A stretch of 64,000 bases of DNA from Pseudomonas gingeri (GCF_013385635.1 NZ_JACAPR010000007.1:217427-281426), one strand, 5' to 3'; positions 48,001 through 57,974 are shown, counted from the stretch's first letter. Numbers and translations are program-made. The notes: generated by a model not told the origin, from the sequence alone.

Positions 48001-49775
48001 CAACGATCAACAGTGTCCCGGGTGCCGGTGCAATGGCTCACGCCGCTGACAGCCGCTATGCCGAGGCCGCCCGGACAGCCGCCCGGACCGCAGATTTCCA
48101 GCGGGTCAGCCATGAGGTGCTGGCCGGTATCGAGTCGGTGGGCTACGAGTCCGCCGAGAGTGCCAGGAACGATGGCCGGCCGCGGCTGCAACCACCACCA
48201 GCGCGGGTCAATGGCGATCAGGCCAACACCGAGGGTGAGTTCGTACGGCTGATCGCCTCGCTGATCGAGCTGTTGGGCAATGCCAGCCTGGAGAGCCTGA
48301 AGAACCGCCTGTCGATGCTGCGCAGCATGGCGCAATCGTCCCAGCAGGGCCTGGATCGGTTGTCCGCCGATTATACCCTGGCCCTCGGTGAGCTGGCCGC
48401 GGCCCAGGGGGCGGTGGACACCAGCCAGGAACAGCTGGAAAGCCTGCAGGCCCGGCTCGACCAGGCCCAGGTCGAACTCGAAGCCGCCGAGTCGCACCTG
48501 GCGTCGCTGCAACCGTCTTCACCCGGATACGCCGATGCCTTGTCCCGGCGCGATGCCGCCAGGGCGGCCCTGGGTGGCTTGCAACAGGGCTTCGACACGG
48601 CGTTGAACGCACATGTCGGGCTATTGGCCACGGCCAGGTCAGTGGCGGTCAGGACCGAAGCGCTGGCACAGCAGGTACAGGCCACCGGCATCGGTGGCAA
48701 GGATATCGATCGGCTCGGCCAGGCGCATCTGAACGCTGCCGGTGCCCTGGCGCTGGCGCTGGCGCAATTGATCGCCTTGCTGGGGGAGGCGGCCGACAAG
48801 CAGATGCAGGCCGATCAGGAGTTATTCCTCTCGATGCAGGCCGCGCGCCAGGAGTTCATGAAGGTCAAGTCCGATGAATACCAGGAGGAAGTCCGCAAGG
48901 CCGAGGCTGCTCAGAAAGTCATGGGTTGCATCGGCAAGATCTTCGGTTGGCTGGTGATGGCCGTCAGCGCGGTGGTGGCGGTGGTCGGCACGGTCGCGAC
49001 CCTGGGGGCCGCCGCGCCCGCCGCCGGTGCACTGGTGTCCGCGGCGGTCGGCATCGTCGGGGTGCTGGCGTCGATGACGGATATGATCGTCAAGGAGGCG
49101 ACCGGAACCTCGTACATGGAAAGCGCCATGAAGCCGCTGATGGAGGAGTTCCAGAAACTGGTCAAGCTGCTGGGTGACCTGGTCACGCAGTTCCTGACGG
49201 ACGTACTGAAGGTTTCCGAGGACGTCGCGAAGATCATCGGTTCGGTCAGCGGTGCCATCGCTGCCGTGGCGATGGTCATCGCCGCGGCGGTCGTCGGTGT
49301 CCAGGCAGCAGGACCGATGCTCGGCCCGGTGCTGAACAAGGTCATGGAAAAGCTCGGTGAGGTTTTCTCCAAGATACTGCCGTCGCTGCTCAAGCAGATG
49401 GCGGGCGCGATAGGCAAGACCCTGGCCGGCCTGATGAAGCAACTGAGCGAGCTGGTGGCCTCCAAGAGCGACGATATCGCCATGACCCAGTTGAAGAACC
49501 GCCTGGAGATGTTCCTGGCGGTGCTCTCGACGACCGGGGTCGCGACGCAGTCGGGGTTCCAGGTCCAGAGCGGCCTGCACCAGAAAAAGGGGGCCGAGCA
49601 CCTGGCCGATGTCCGCGTGAGCATGGCGGTGGTCGATTCGCTGGGCGACTACCTCAAGGAATCGCTGGAGACTTTCGCCAAGGCGATCGAGCAGAAGGAT
49701 AACCAGCTCAAGCAACTCATGGCCGATATGCAGCACCGCCACGGTGCCAGCCTGCATATCGCCCGTCATATCTGA
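47997..49775 (+). CDS. sctE: SctE large translocator (SipB-like)
   Basis: A 592-residue pore-forming translocator, almost the same length as SipB (593). The chaperone-binding motif PxLxxP is seen at residues 62-67 (PRLQPP). A long coiled coil (about 95-200 and 275-310) precedes two hydrophobic segments at about 318-352 and 413-440 that insert in the host membrane. The segment between is Gly/Ala-rich. It is the first gene of the translocator set. Confidence 0.92.
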   Translation: MTTINSVPGAGAMAHAADSRYAEAARTAARTADFQRVSHEVLAGIESVGYESAESARNDGRPRLQPPPARVNGDQANTEGEFVRLIASLIELLGNASLESLKNRLSMLRSMAQSSQQGLDRLSADYTLALGELAAAQGAVDTSQEQLESLQARLDQAQVELEAAESHLASLQPSSPGYADALSRRDAARAALGGLQQGFDTALNAHVGLLATARSVAVRTEALAQQVQATGIGGKDIDRLGQAHLNAAGALALALAQLIALLGEAADKQMQADQELFLSMQAARQEFMKVKSDEYQEEVRKAEAAQKVMGCIGKIFGWLVMAVSAVVAVVGTVATLGAAAPAAGALVSAAVGIVGVLASMTDMIVKEATGTSYMESAMKPLMEEFQKLVKLLGDLVTQFLTDVLKVSEDVAKIIGSVSGAIAAVAMVIAAAVVGVQAAGPMLGPVLNKVMEKLGEVFSKILPSLLKQMAGAIGKTLAGLMKQLSELVASKSDDIAMTQLKNRLEMFLAVLSTTGVATQSGFQVQSGLHQKKGAEHLADVRVSMAVVDSLGDYLKESLETFAKAIEQKDNQLKQLMADMQHRHGASLHIARHI

Positions 49776-49797
49776 CCGTTGAGAGAAGGTGATACCG

Positions 49798-50790
49798 ATG
49801 CGCGAGATTTCTCTTCATGCAGCACCCCTGTCGATTCCCGCGCCCCTGGCGGAGCAGGAGGCTGTCCAGGCCGTCCGGCAAAGCCTGGGACCGCTGAGCG
49901 GGGAAAGCCTGAGCCGGATCGTCGAGGACCAGGTCGTGGTGACCTGGGACCTGCGCCCGCCCACGCTGGAGGAGTTTGAACAGCTGACCGATCCCAGTGA
50001 CTTCAGCGAGGCCGAATGGACGGCAGTGCTGGGCGAGGCGAAAAAACTGCTCAGCGACAACGACCTCAGGGAGCTGGCTTTCAATCCGGCAGCCTGGGAA
50101 AAACACACCGGCGTGCTGATCGCCGCGATCATCGCCCTGAACGCTGCCCGGATAGCCACCGCCGAGTTGCGCGGGCATTTCAGCGTGATGACCGGCAATG
50201 CCGCGCTGGAGCAGGGCAAGGCGATTCGCGAGGGCGGCAACGCGGCGTTGTACAGCGCCATCGGTGGCGCGGTGATTGCCGGTGCCATGGTTCTGGGCGG
50301 TACGCTCATGACCCTCGATGGCTACAAGCACAAGCAAGCCGGCCTGACCACCCAGAAGCAACAGACCATGGAGGCTCTGGAGCTGGAAAGGGACATGCGC
50401 GACAACTACCTGAAGCAGGTGGCCCCGGGCGAGATCAATGTGGTGAAGGACATTATGAGGGATGCCCGGCAACTCCAGACGTCGGCCGTGAAAGAGAGTG
50501 AGCTGGCCGCGGTGAAGTGGGATCGCCTGCTGAACATGGGCGGCAGCGTGAGCGGGCTGGCGACGGTCATCAGCAACATGGTGAGCAGCTCCGTGCGGGT
50601 CGCCGAGATCACTCAAAAAGAGCGGGAGGTCCAGCAGCAGAGCAACCAGGGTGTGCAGAAGAGCCTGGGCGACGAAGAGGCCCAGATCGACGCCAGTACC
50701 GCTGCGCTGCTGCAGAAGCTGCTGGAGATCATGCAGCAGATCAATGAATCGCGTAACCGGGTGATCGAAGCCACGGGTGGCAGGGTGTGA
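49798..50790 (+). CDS. sctB: SctB small translocator (SipC-like)
   Basis: A 330-residue protein with one strong hydrophobic segment (LYSAIGGAVIAGAMVLGGTL, about 155-174) and a coiled-coil C-terminal half. Order sipB-sipC-sipD supports the SipC role. It is shorter than Salmonella SipC (409); the missing part is probably the actin-related C-terminal region, an inference. GAGAAGG lies before the ATG at 49798. Confidence 0.86.
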   Translation: MREISLHAAPLSIPAPLAEQEAVQAVRQSLGPLSGESLSRIVEDQVVVTWDLRPPTLEEFEQLTDPSDFSEAEWTAVLGEAKKLLSDNDLRELAFNPAAWEKHTGVLIAAIIALNAARIATAELRGHFSVMTGNAALEQGKAIREGGNAALYSAIGGAVIAGAMVLGGTLMTLDGYKHKQAGLTTQKQQTMEALELERDMRDNYLKQVAPGEINVVKDIMRDARQLQTSAVKESELAAVKWDRLLNMGGSVSGLATVISNMVSSSVRVAEITQKEREVQQQSNQGVQKSLGDEEAQIDASTAALLQKLLEIMQQINESRNRVIEATGGRV

Positions 50791-50795
50791 GGTGA

Positions 50796-51881
50796 ATGAT
50801 GAACGATTTGGGTATCAGGAATCATCTGGCTCCGACCTTCTTGAACCTTGAGGATGTCGAGCCTTCGGAGGCGCCCGTACGGCGTGAGTCCCCGGCAATG
50901 GGGCATGTCCGGCAGACGCTCGCCGAGTCGCCCGACGAGCTGCGCGCAAGGCTGGAGGGAGCGGTCGAAGAACTGATCAATGCCAAGGATGAAGAGGAGC
51001 GTGAGTTCAGGCAATACAAGTTCGACCTGGCCCTGAAAGACCTGAGCGAGCAGGCAAAGCGCAAGGAGCAGGGGCAGATCAGGGGGTGGATCCGGCTGTC
51101 GGAGCAGGTCGCCGATTTGCCCCGCGGCGAGGCACTGCAGCCGTGGCAAGGGCAGGCAGTCAGCGAGTTGATCGAGCAGCTCGACCGCGAGCCGGAGATC
51201 CGCGGGCTGGGGGCGCAAAGAAGTGAAGGATTCCCGGATTTCTTTGACAAGCTGATCGAACTGATCGGTTTGATCGGCGACGGTTACCTGGACGTCTACG
51301 AACATATCGTGGCGAGCTATTCGAAATTTTTCCAAGCGTTCAATGAGCAGATCACTGCGAAGCTGCATGAATGGATAGAGGGGGCCAACGAGGGCAAGGA
51401 CGTGGAGCTCAACGTGGAGGAGCTGAAAAAAGCCCTCGATGACCTGAGACAGCAATTCAGCCAGGCCCCAACGGGTGTGTTGTTTCCTGTTCCACCCGAA
51501 GACCCGGACGTTCCACCCAACACCGCCAGCAAGGAGGATGCGCTGGAGTGGATCAAGGCCATGGGTTCGGGGCGCCTGGTCGATCTTGGCGGTGGCAGGT
51601 ATTACGTGATGATCGACCTCTCCCCGCTGGACTCGATGATCGAGAAACTTGACGAGATCCCACCGGGAGAAATCCAGGAAGGAAAGGTGACCTGGAACAG
51701 TGCCAAATTCCAGGCCTGGCAAACCGGCTTCAACGCGCAAGGCGAGCAATTGAAGAATGAACTCCAGAAGCTGACGCAAAAGTATTCCAGTGCCAACTCC
51801 ACGCACGACAACTTCATCAAGACCTTGTCTTCCCACCTGAGCCAGTTCACGGACATGTTGAAGGCAATGCTCAACTTCTGA
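50796..51881 (+). CDS. sctA: SctA needle-tip protein (SipD-like)
   Basis: A 361-residue soluble protein of the IpaD/SipD/BipD needle-tip family, close to SipD (343). The central coiled coil (about 115-200) and the C-terminal helix ending TLSSHLSQFTDMLKAMLNF are typical of tip proteins, which cap the needle and sense the host. The start is one of two adjacent ATG codons. Confidence 0.88.
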   Translation: MMNDLGIRNHLAPTFLNLEDVEPSEAPVRRESPAMGHVRQTLAESPDELRARLEGAVEELINAKDEEEREFRQYKFDLALKDLSEQAKRKEQGQIRGWIRLSEQVADLPRGEALQPWQGQAVSELIEQLDREPEIRGLGAQRSEGFPDFFDKLIELIGLIGDGYLDVYEHIVASYSKFFQAFNEQITAKLHEWIEGANEGKDVELNVEELKKALDDLRQQFSQAPTGVLFPVPPEDPDVPPNTASKEDALEWIKAMGSGRLVDLGGGRYYVMIDLSPLDSMIEKLDEIPPGEIQEGKVTWNSAKFQAWQTGFNAQGEQLKNELQKLTQKYSSANSTHDNFIKTLSSHLSQFTDMLKAMLNF

Positions 51882-51972
51882 CCCAGGGTCTGCCGACCTT
51901 GTATCACCACCTTTGAAGACGGACCCCGGGGGGCTTGATCCTGGGCTTCGTCCTGCTCCGGAGAAACACTGA

Positions 51973-52269
51973 ATGACCTATCTGACACCGGGCTATTGCG
52001 ATGACTTCATCGAACAGCAAGTGATGGTGTTACTGGCCGATTACTTCCAGCTGGAGCGTCGCAAGATCCTGTTCGAGTTGCGGCTTGTCGAGGACCTGTA
52101 TGTTGACTCGATGAATATCGTCGAGATGGCGGTGCTGCTCAACGAGGCTTTTGATATCGAACTGCCCGAGTCCGGCGTGGCGCGCTGGCGGACGGTGGCG
52201 GATGTGTGCCGTCTTGTAGGCGTTACCCGGCAACAACGAGTGACCAGAGAAACGACTGACATCACATAG
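51973..52269 (+). CDS. iacP: IacP-like acyl carrier protein
   Basis: A 98-residue acyl carrier protein with the phosphopantetheine Ser46 in DSMNIVEM. It sits at the iacP position after the translocator genes. Salmonella IacP aids effector secretion and translocation. Whether it is acylated here is unknown. It is followed by an AT-rich non-coding region of 210 bases. Confidence 0.9.
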   Translation: MTYLTPGYCDDFIEQQVMVLLADYFQLERRKILFELRLVEDLYVDSMNIVEMAVLLNEAFDIELPESGVARWRTVADVCRLVGVTRQQRVTRETTDIT

Positions 52270-52479
52270 GGTTCTTTCTGCTGTTGTGTGACTCTTATTA
52301 CCTGGATGTTTGCTATTCCTTTGATTGCGTAGTTTTTTTCTTATTTCATGAGGGAAAAGTCCTACGGACTGCTGGAGGCCAAGTTTCTATAGTCGCTGCC
52401 GTTCCTCGTTGACAGGTCAGGGTTGCCCGAGGCCTGTCTTGAATGTCAGTACATTTCTGTAGAGGTCTCACGCTGATTT
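52270..52479 (+). promoter_or_regulatory. AT-rich regulatory region before hilA-like gene
   Basis: 210 bases without a gene, clearly poorer in GC than the flanking genes, with T-rich runs (TAGTTTTTTTCTTATTTC near 52330). TTGACA (52409-52414) begins a GACAGG/CCTGTC hairpin. It is a likely promoter and silencer-binding region (H-NS-like MvaT proteins favour such DNA) for the HilA-like regulator. Confidence 0.5.
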
Positions 52480-53724
52480 ATGGACCGTGCCACTGATAAC
52501 GTCCTGAAACAATCATTCGCCTTTGGCGAGTGGATATTGCAAAGCGATGGAACGCTGTTGCGAAACGGAAAAGGAGTTCATCTGCCACCCAAGGAGTTGC
52601 AGGTCCTGCGGTTGTTGCTGGGGTCGGCCGGCAGGCTGGTCACCAAGGATTCGCTGCTCGATTGTGTGTGGCCCGGTTGTGATGCGGCCGAGGAGTCGTT
52701 GACTCGCTGTATCTATGCCTTGCGCAAATTGCTGGGGGAGGGACGGGGCTATGTCGCGACCGTCTATGGCAAAGGGTATCGCTTTGTCGGGGCGGTAGCG
52801 CCCCTGGCGGCATCGCTGGCGGAATGCCCGACGGCCTCCTCGCTGGCGGTGTTGCCGTTTCGCCATGCCGACGACATGGCGGCGCTGGATCTGCAGGATG
52901 CCACGATCCGGCAACTGAAGGCGGCGTTCGACGGTACGCTCAGGATCCTGCCGGCGGGGCTCATGATGCCCGGCTCCGGTCCGGGCGATACCCGGCAATG
53001 GATGGAGCGGCTGGCGCCGGATTACTACATCAGCGGACGCTTCTATGTCCGGGGCGATCGGATGGAACTGTCGGTCGAGCTGATCCGCGGCAACGATCAC
53101 TATCTGGTCCGCGGGCCCGTGGCAATCAAGGGCGCACTCGAAGAGGTGCTCGGGTCGATGGTGTCGATGGTGGCGCAGCATCTCCCCGATGTGCGCCCCT
53201 CCGTCAGCGGTTGCTCGTCCTATCCCCTGGCGCTGGCTTTCCTCAAGGGCGTCTACGGCTTGCAGCGGTATACCCCGCAAAGCGTGCAGGAGGCGCTGCT
53301 GTATTTTCGCCAGTGCCTGCATATGGATGCGAGTTATGTTCCGCCCTGGTGCGGCCTGGCCGATGCCCATCTGGCCTTGTCTATGCTGGGGCGGATTGAT
53401 CGCGAGCAGGCCATCGAGCAGGCCCGCGAGGCCATTGCCCAGGCCTTGCTGCTGGAACCGGGCAATACCGATGCGCTGGCTCGGTTGGCCCTGATTACCA
53501 GCCTGCAGGGTTGTGGCGATGCGGCCCAGGTGTTGTTCCAGCGTTGCCTGCTGACCTCCGACCGGGCCGACATCCACTACCTGTATGCCTGGCATCACTG
53601 GTCTGGCGGGCGTGACGAGCGTGCGCTGGAGTACCTGGACTCATCGTTGCGGCGTGATCCGTCCTTCATGGCGGCACAGCGGATGCGGGTGCGGATCGCC
53701 GAGGAACAGCGAACCCGGGCATGA
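52480..53724 (+). CDS. hilA: HilA-like T3SS activator
   Basis: A 414-residue regulator with an N-terminal OmpR-type winged helix (residues 8-108, LPPKELQVLRLLLGSAGRLVTK then ESLTRCIYALRKLLGEGRGYV and VYGKGYRFV) and a C-terminal TPR-like half (about 230-400). The combination matches HilA, the central activator of SPI-1 (553 residues), though this copy is shorter. Upstream regulators HilD, HilC and RtsA are not present in the window. It is coupled to iagB by an ATGA overlap, like hilA-iagB in Salmonella. Confidence 0.86.
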   Translation: MDRATDNVLKQSFAFGEWILQSDGTLLRNGKGVHLPPKELQVLRLLLGSAGRLVTKDSLLDCVWPGCDAAEESLTRCIYALRKLLGEGRGYVATVYGKGYRFVGAVAPLAASLAECPTASSLAVLPFRHADDMAALDLQDATIRQLKAAFDGTLRILPAGLMMPGSGPGDTRQWMERLAPDYYISGRFYVRGDRMELSVELIRGNDHYLVRGPVAIKGALEEVLGSMVSMVAQHLPDVRPSVSGCSSYPLALAFLKGVYGLQRYTPQSVQEALLYFRQCLHMDASYVPPWCGLADAHLALSMLGRIDREQAIEQAREAIAQALLLEPGNTDALARLALITSLQGCGDAAQVLFQRCLLTSDRADIHYLYAWHHWSGGRDERALEYLDSSLRRDPSFMAAQRMRVRIAEEQRTRA

Positions 53725-54161
53725 TCGGGCGATACCTGTGTGGCGCCTGGCTGATGCTGTTGTGGGCCGGGCCGCTGTCGGCCTTTTGCTGGGACTCTGC
53801 GGGACTGCGCCATGGCATAGAACCGGAACTGTTGTATGCCATGGCCCAGGTGGAAAGCGGCCTGCGTGCGCGGGCCACGGGCAGCAACAAGGATGGCAGC
53901 CGGGATATCGGCCTGATGCAGATCAACAGCTTTCATCTGCCCCGTCTGGCCGCACAGGGCATTACCGAACAGCGGTTGCTGGAGGATCCCTGCCTCAATG
54001 TGCAGGTCGGCGCCACGATCCTGGCGCAGTTCATTGAGCGTCATGGTTACGGCTGGGCCGCCGTGGGTGCCTACAACGCCGGTAGCGCCGAGGATCGCCA
54101 GGCTATCCGTGAACGTTATGCGCGCAAGGTCTGGCGTCTTTATCGGGTGCTGGTGCCGTGA
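53721..54161 (+). CDS. iagB: IagB-type lytic transglycosylase
   Basis: A 146-residue secreted lysozyme-like enzyme that opens peptidoglycan for the basal body. A signal peptide (1-21) precedes the SLT domain with the catalytic Glu45 (AMAQVESGL), the GLMQINS motif (about 72-78) and AYNAG (about 116-120). Confidence 0.93.
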   Translation: MIGRYLCGAWLMLLWAGPLSAFCWDSAGLRHGIEPELLYAMAQVESGLRARATGSNKDGSRDIGLMQINSFHLPRLAAQGITEQRLLEDPCLNVQVGATILAQFIERHGYGWAAVGAYNAGSAEDRQAIRERYARKVWRLYRVLVP

Positions 54162-54280
54162 GCGGGCCGGGCCTGCCGATTCTGATTGAAATCTTCCGGG
54201 CGGGCGCCATCGGCGATCAGGATCGTTGGTGCAGGCCTCGCTAGTATCGCCGGACGCTTTACCGATCGAAGAGGGTGACG

Positions 54281-55426
54281 ATGTCGGACAACCCCTTTTT
54301 ACCCTGTGTCCTGAGAATTGGCAGCGGCCTGTTGCAGGGCTGTGAGTTCAACCTGCGCAGCAGTCGGACACTGTTTATCGTCGGGACTCCCGATCTGTTG
54401 GGAGACGATGGACTGGTAGCCGCGATACCGGATGACGCGGTCTTCGTCCCGTTGGAACAGGGCAACTGCAACTTCGAAGTGTTGCTCGACCAGGAACGGG
54501 CGACCCTGCGGATACTGGGCGACGAAGCCGAGGAACGCGAGGTGGTATTCCAGCGTTGCGAACGCATCGCCGGGTTGCTGATTGCCCTGCGGCCGGAACA
54601 CGAACCCTGGGCGCCGCAGGTGTTCGCGCAAGCGCTTGTTGCCGAGCCGACTGCGCCTCGTCGCAGCGGTCCGCGGCTCAAGAAGTTTGTCGTCATGGCC
54701 TTGGTTTTTGTCTTGCTGGCGGTGTGTGCGGCGGTCTGGTCGGGGCCGATGGAAACTTCCCGGCCGGATGTATCGAGCCTGATCGCCGGTACTCGTGAGG
54801 CCGCGCAGGTGGTTCAGGGCCGGGATGATCGTGTCTATGTATTTGTCAGCTCCGAACGTGATGCCGGCTGGAGTCGCCAGGTGCTCATGCGGCATCGCAT
54901 CCCGAGCCAGGTGCTGGATGTAATGGAGGAGCGACGGCGACTGGAGTCGTTGTTGAGCGAGCGGGCGGCGGTGTTGAAAGTCCGTCGTGTCGACCTGTCG
55001 CAGCCTTCCAGCGTGCGGGTTTTCCACAGCTTCCGAGGCGGCCCGCCGGATGCCGGACTGAAACGGCAGGTCTCGCATTTGTTGCTCGCCGAGGCAGCGT
55101 ATGTGCAATACGTGGACTTCGAGGAACAGGACGACGAACTGCTGGGCACCCTGGCCCAGGAGGGGTTGCAGCGCCTGGCCTTGTCTTTCGAGCGGATCGA
55201 ACGGGGAGATGGCGTCACGTTCAACGTCGCCGGCGATCTCCAGGATGCGGACCGGGAAGGCGCCCGGCGTTTTGTCGATGAGTTTTACCGGCGCTGGGGC
55301 AATCGCCATGTTCGCTTCACCATCGATCTAAGGGATGACTTGTTCAAGGGCCGGTCATTCCAGGCAGGGCCGCAGGGCTATATCAAGATGAGTAGTTCCT
55401 CCTGGCATTTTTCGACAATGCAATAA
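54281..55426 (+). CDS. sctD: SctD inner-ring protein (PrgH)
   Basis: A 381-residue PrgH-like protein: cytoplasmic N-terminal FHA-like domain (1-115), one membrane helix (about 135-155) and a large periplasmic domain (156-381) forming the outer of the two inner-membrane rings. PrgH is 392. GAGGG stands 5 bases before ATG 54281; a GTG two codons earlier is an alternative. A gap of 119 bases before it may hold its own promoter. Confidence 0.93.
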   Translation: MSDNPFLPCVLRIGSGLLQGCEFNLRSSRTLFIVGTPDLLGDDGLVAAIPDDAVFVPLEQGNCNFEVLLDQERATLRILGDEAEEREVVFQRCERIAGLLIALRPEHEPWAPQVFAQALVAEPTAPRRSGPRLKKFVVMALVFVLLAVCAAVWSGPMETSRPDVSSLIAGTREAAQVVQGRDDRVYVFVSSERDAGWSRQVLMRHRIPSQVLDVMEERRRLESLLSERAAVLKVRRVDLSQPSSVRVFHSFRGGPPDAGLKRQVSHLLLAEAAYVQYVDFEEQDDELLGTLAQEGLQRLALSFERIERGDGVTFNVAGDLQDADREGARRFVDEFYRRWGNRHVRFTIDLRDDLFKGRSFQAGPQGYIKMSSSSWHFSTMQ

Positions 55427-55438
55427 ACGAGGTGATGC

Positions 55439-55699
55439 ATGGTAGATGTCTCAAGATCCATCGAGTTTTCCGACGACTTCCTGGGTAAGCAGGCGGCGGC
55501 TTTCGAGGAAGGGGCCAAGAGCCTGAAGGAGGCACTTGACGCCGCCCTGGCGGAGCTCAAGACGGATGTTTCCGATCCGGGACTGTTGGCCAGTTATCAG
55601 TCGGCCTTTTCTTCCTACACCGTGTTCCGCAATGCCCAGACCAACACCATCAAGGGCTTCAAGGATATCGACATGTCGATCATCCAGTCGGCGCGCTGA
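55439..55699 (+). CDS. sctF: SctF needle subunit (PrgI)
   Basis: An 86-residue helical-hairpin needle protein, close to PrgI (80). Two helices separated by a SDPGLLASYQ turn; the C-terminal NTIKGFKDIDMSII is the typical needle-assembly end. Confidence 0.93.
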   Translation: MVDVSRSIEFSDDFLGKQAAAFEEGAKSLKEALDAALAELKTDVSDPGLLASYQSAFSSYTVFRNAQTNTIKGFKDIDMSIIQSAR

Positions 55700-55710
55700 G
55701 AGTCCTGCTC

Positions 55711-56019
55711 ATGGCTTATCAAAGCAATCCTGTCAGCCTGCTCGAACAGGTGGCGATGGTCGAGTTGCGCAGCCCCGGCGAAAGCACGGCGGTGTCGCTG
55801 GAAGCCCGCCTGATCGAGGCCTTTGCCGATTCCGCGGTGGACTCGACCCGCCAGGTCGACGGCGTCCGGCGGTTACTGGATAGCCCGGATATCACCCATC
55901 CCGAGAAGCTTGCGGTGCTGCAGGAACAGCTCGGGCAGTACAACGTCGATATCAACCTGCTCAATACCCTGGTGCGCAAGGCCGTGGGCACGGCAGAAAC
56001 CCTGCTGCGTTCGTCATGA
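55711..56019 (+). CDS. sctI: SctI inner rod (PrgJ)
   Basis: A 102-residue inner rod protein (PrgJ is 101) with an amphipathic C-terminal helix pair ([23 protein letters not shown]). It overlaps sctJ by 4 bases. Confidence 0.92.
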   Translation: MAYQSNPVSLLEQVAMVELRSPGESTAVSLEARLIEAFADSAVDSTRQVDGVRRLLDSPDITHPEKLAVLQEQLGQYNVDINLLNTLVRKAVGTAETLLRSS

Positions 56020-56729
56020 AAGCGGGCATCTGGCTTGTCCTCTTGTGCCTCGTGCTCGCGGGGTGCCGGCAACCGGCGCTGCTCGAAGGCCTTGATCAGC
56101 AACAGGCCAACGAGGTGGTATCGGTGTTGCAGCGCAACAATATTGGCGCGACCAAGCAGGACAACGGCAAGGTTGGCTACAGCGTCAAGGTGGCCCGGGT
56201 GGATTTTCCGGCGGCGGTGGACCTGTTGAACCTCTATGCACTGCCGTCGAAACCGCGCCTGGAAGTGGCCCAGCTGTTTCCCGCGGACTCCCTGGTCGCT
56301 TCTCCCCGGGCGGAAAAGGCTCGGCTCTATTCGGCGCTGGAGCAGCGTCTGGAGCAGACCCTGGGCGTGCTGGAAGGCGTGGTCTCGGCACGGGTGCATG
56401 TCAGCTATGACCTGGATGCCGGGGAGGGTGGACGCAAGGCGCCGGCCGTACATCTGGCGGCCGTGGCCGTGCATGAGCGCGATGTCGAGCCGGGGCTGCT
56501 GGTCAACGATATCAAACGGTTCCTGAAGAACAGTTTCAGCGCGGTCGAGTACGAAAATATCTCTGTGGTTCTCACCCGCCGCACTCCCACCCAGCATGCG
56601 GCGCCGCTGCCGGTCGAACCGGAGGTGGGCATCGGGTGGCTTCCCGCTGTGGTCCTGGCGCTGCTCGTGGGCTTGTTGGCCGCTGCCGGTTGGTTCTATC
56701 AAATGCGTTCGATTGGAAGGCGAGCATGA
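56016..56729 (+). CDS. sctJ: SctJ inner-ring lipoprotein (PrgK)
   Basis: A 237-residue lipoprotein: lipobox LVLAGC with lipidated Cys17, two periplasmic ring-building domains (about 18-80 and 105-190), and one C-terminal membrane helix (about 209-231). It overlaps sctK (ATGA). Confidence 0.96.
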   Translation: MKAGIWLVLLCLVLAGCRQPALLEGLDQQQANEVVSVLQRNNIGATKQDNGKVGYSVKVARVDFPAAVDLLNLYALPSKPRLEVAQLFPADSLVASPRAEKARLYSALEQRLEQTLGVLEGVVSARVHVSYDLDAGEGGRKAPAVHLAAVAVHERDVEPGLLVNDIKRFLKNSFSAVEYENISVVLTRRTPTQHAAPLPVEPEVGIGWLPAVVLALLVGLLAAAGWFYQMRSIGRRA

Positions 56730-57286
56730 GTTTCCCGGAGGAACAATTGCAGCAGATTCTCTGGCAGCCGCTGGACTACCTGCATGCCCGGCGCCTGACC
56801 CTGCCGGAGGATGTTGGCGGAGCAGCGGTTCGGCAGGTGCTCAATCGCATGCTGCTGGAGGGGCTTGGGCTGCAAACGTCCTGTTCGACGTCCTCTGCGC
56901 TCGCTGCGCTGTGGGTTCGTGAGTGGCGGCGCTTGCCGCATATCGCCCGGTTGATCGGTGCCCAACGCTTGTGGCCGGCGCTGGCGCGGGGCGCGCGCAT
57001 GGGCTTGTTGTCCGCCGGCGTGCGCGACTTTGCACGCTGTGCCATCGGGCCTCGGCTGGTCGTGGAATGGCAGCACGGCAGCCCCGTGTTACAACAGGTG
57101 GACAGCGTCGGGCTGGCGCAGTTGCTGGCGTTCGAACGGGCGCTGCCTGCGGCCCTGTGCGAACGGCTGCCGCTGCAATTCCCCGAGGCGGTGGTCGCCG
57201 GCCTGGTCCGCTGGCCTGCCTGTGTGCCCGATCCGGCGCTGTTTTTCCTGGCGGTGCAGCATGCTCGACGCCATCCGCAGGATTGA
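56726..57286 (+). CDS. sctK: SctK sorting-platform protein (OrgA)
   Basis: A 186-residue OrgA-like protein (Salmonella 199), found after prgK as in SPI-1. OrgA links the basal body to the SpaO pods. The ATG 56726 start is coupled to sctJ; the longer in-frame version is rejected. Sequence signatures are weak, so position carries weight. Confidence 0.86.
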   Translation: MSFPEEQLQQILWQPLDYLHARRLTLPEDVGGAAVRQVLNRMLLEGLGLQTSCSTSSALAALWVREWRRLPHIARLIGAQRLWPALARGARMGLLSAGVRDFARCAIGPRLVVEWQHGSPVLQQVDSVGLAQLLAFERALPAALCERLPLQFPEAVVAGLVRWPACVPDPALFFLAVQHARRHPQD

Positions 57287-57974
57287 TGAATTGCCGGTGC
57301 CGGACACCGATGCCGTGCATATCACTCGCCAGGAACTGGCGAGTGCCCGTCGCTGCCGCGCGTTGGAGCGTCAGGCGCAACGCCGTGCGCGCCAGTTGAT
57401 CGACCAGGCCCAGGTGCAGGTCGAGGCGATCCAGGCCACGGCGTTTGCCGAAGGTTATGCCGAGGGTGTGATTCAGGCGGTTGTCGACCTGGCCCGGGGC
57501 TTGTGCGAGTCCCAGCGCCTGGCCAGCCAGTTGCGCGGGCAAATGGTCGAAGCGGTGCGGCAATTGCTCGGACATCTGCTGGAGGATTCGCGCTGGTTCG
57601 ACGAGATGCTCGAAGACTGGCTGGCAGGGCAGGCCGATACCGCGCGGATGGCCTTGCAGATCCTCTTGCCGGAGGGCTGTCGCAGCCGGGTCGGTGCGTT
57701 GCGCGAGCATCTGGAGCGCCTGGGCGTGTCTTCGGTCAGGTTCGAGTTCGAAGAGCAGGAGCGTTATGTCGTCCGCCTGGCCGACCAGTTGTTCGAATTC
57801 GACCTGGAGTCGGCCCGCGAGCAACTGACCCCACGGGTGCTGAGCCAGTTGGCGGGCTTGCCCGATGGCGTGCGCGAGCTTGACCGGCAGGCTCGGCAGG
57901 CGCTGGTGCAGTTGGTGTCCGGGTTTGTCGAGAGTCGCGAAGAACCCTCACAAGGAGACGAGGATGCACATTGA
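57261..57974 (+). CDS. sctL: SctL stator (OrgB)
   Basis: A 237-residue protein with a charged, helical N-terminal half (about 25-85, rich in Arg/Gln/Ala) and a C-terminal globular part, as in OrgB/FliH stators that bind the ATPase SctN. OrgB is 226. The ATG 57261 lies 26 bases inside sctK. Confidence 0.88.
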   Translation: MLDAIRRIDELPVPDTDAVHITRQELASARRCRALERQAQRRARQLIDQAQVQVEAIQATAFAEGYAEGVIQAVVDLARGLCESQRLASQLRGQMVEAVRQLLGHLLEDSRWFDEMLEDWLAGQADTARMALQILLPEGCRSRVGALREHLERLGVSSVRFEFEEQERYVVRLADQLFEFDLESAREQLTPRVLSQLAGLPDGVRELDRQARQALVQLVSGFVESREEPSQGDEDAH

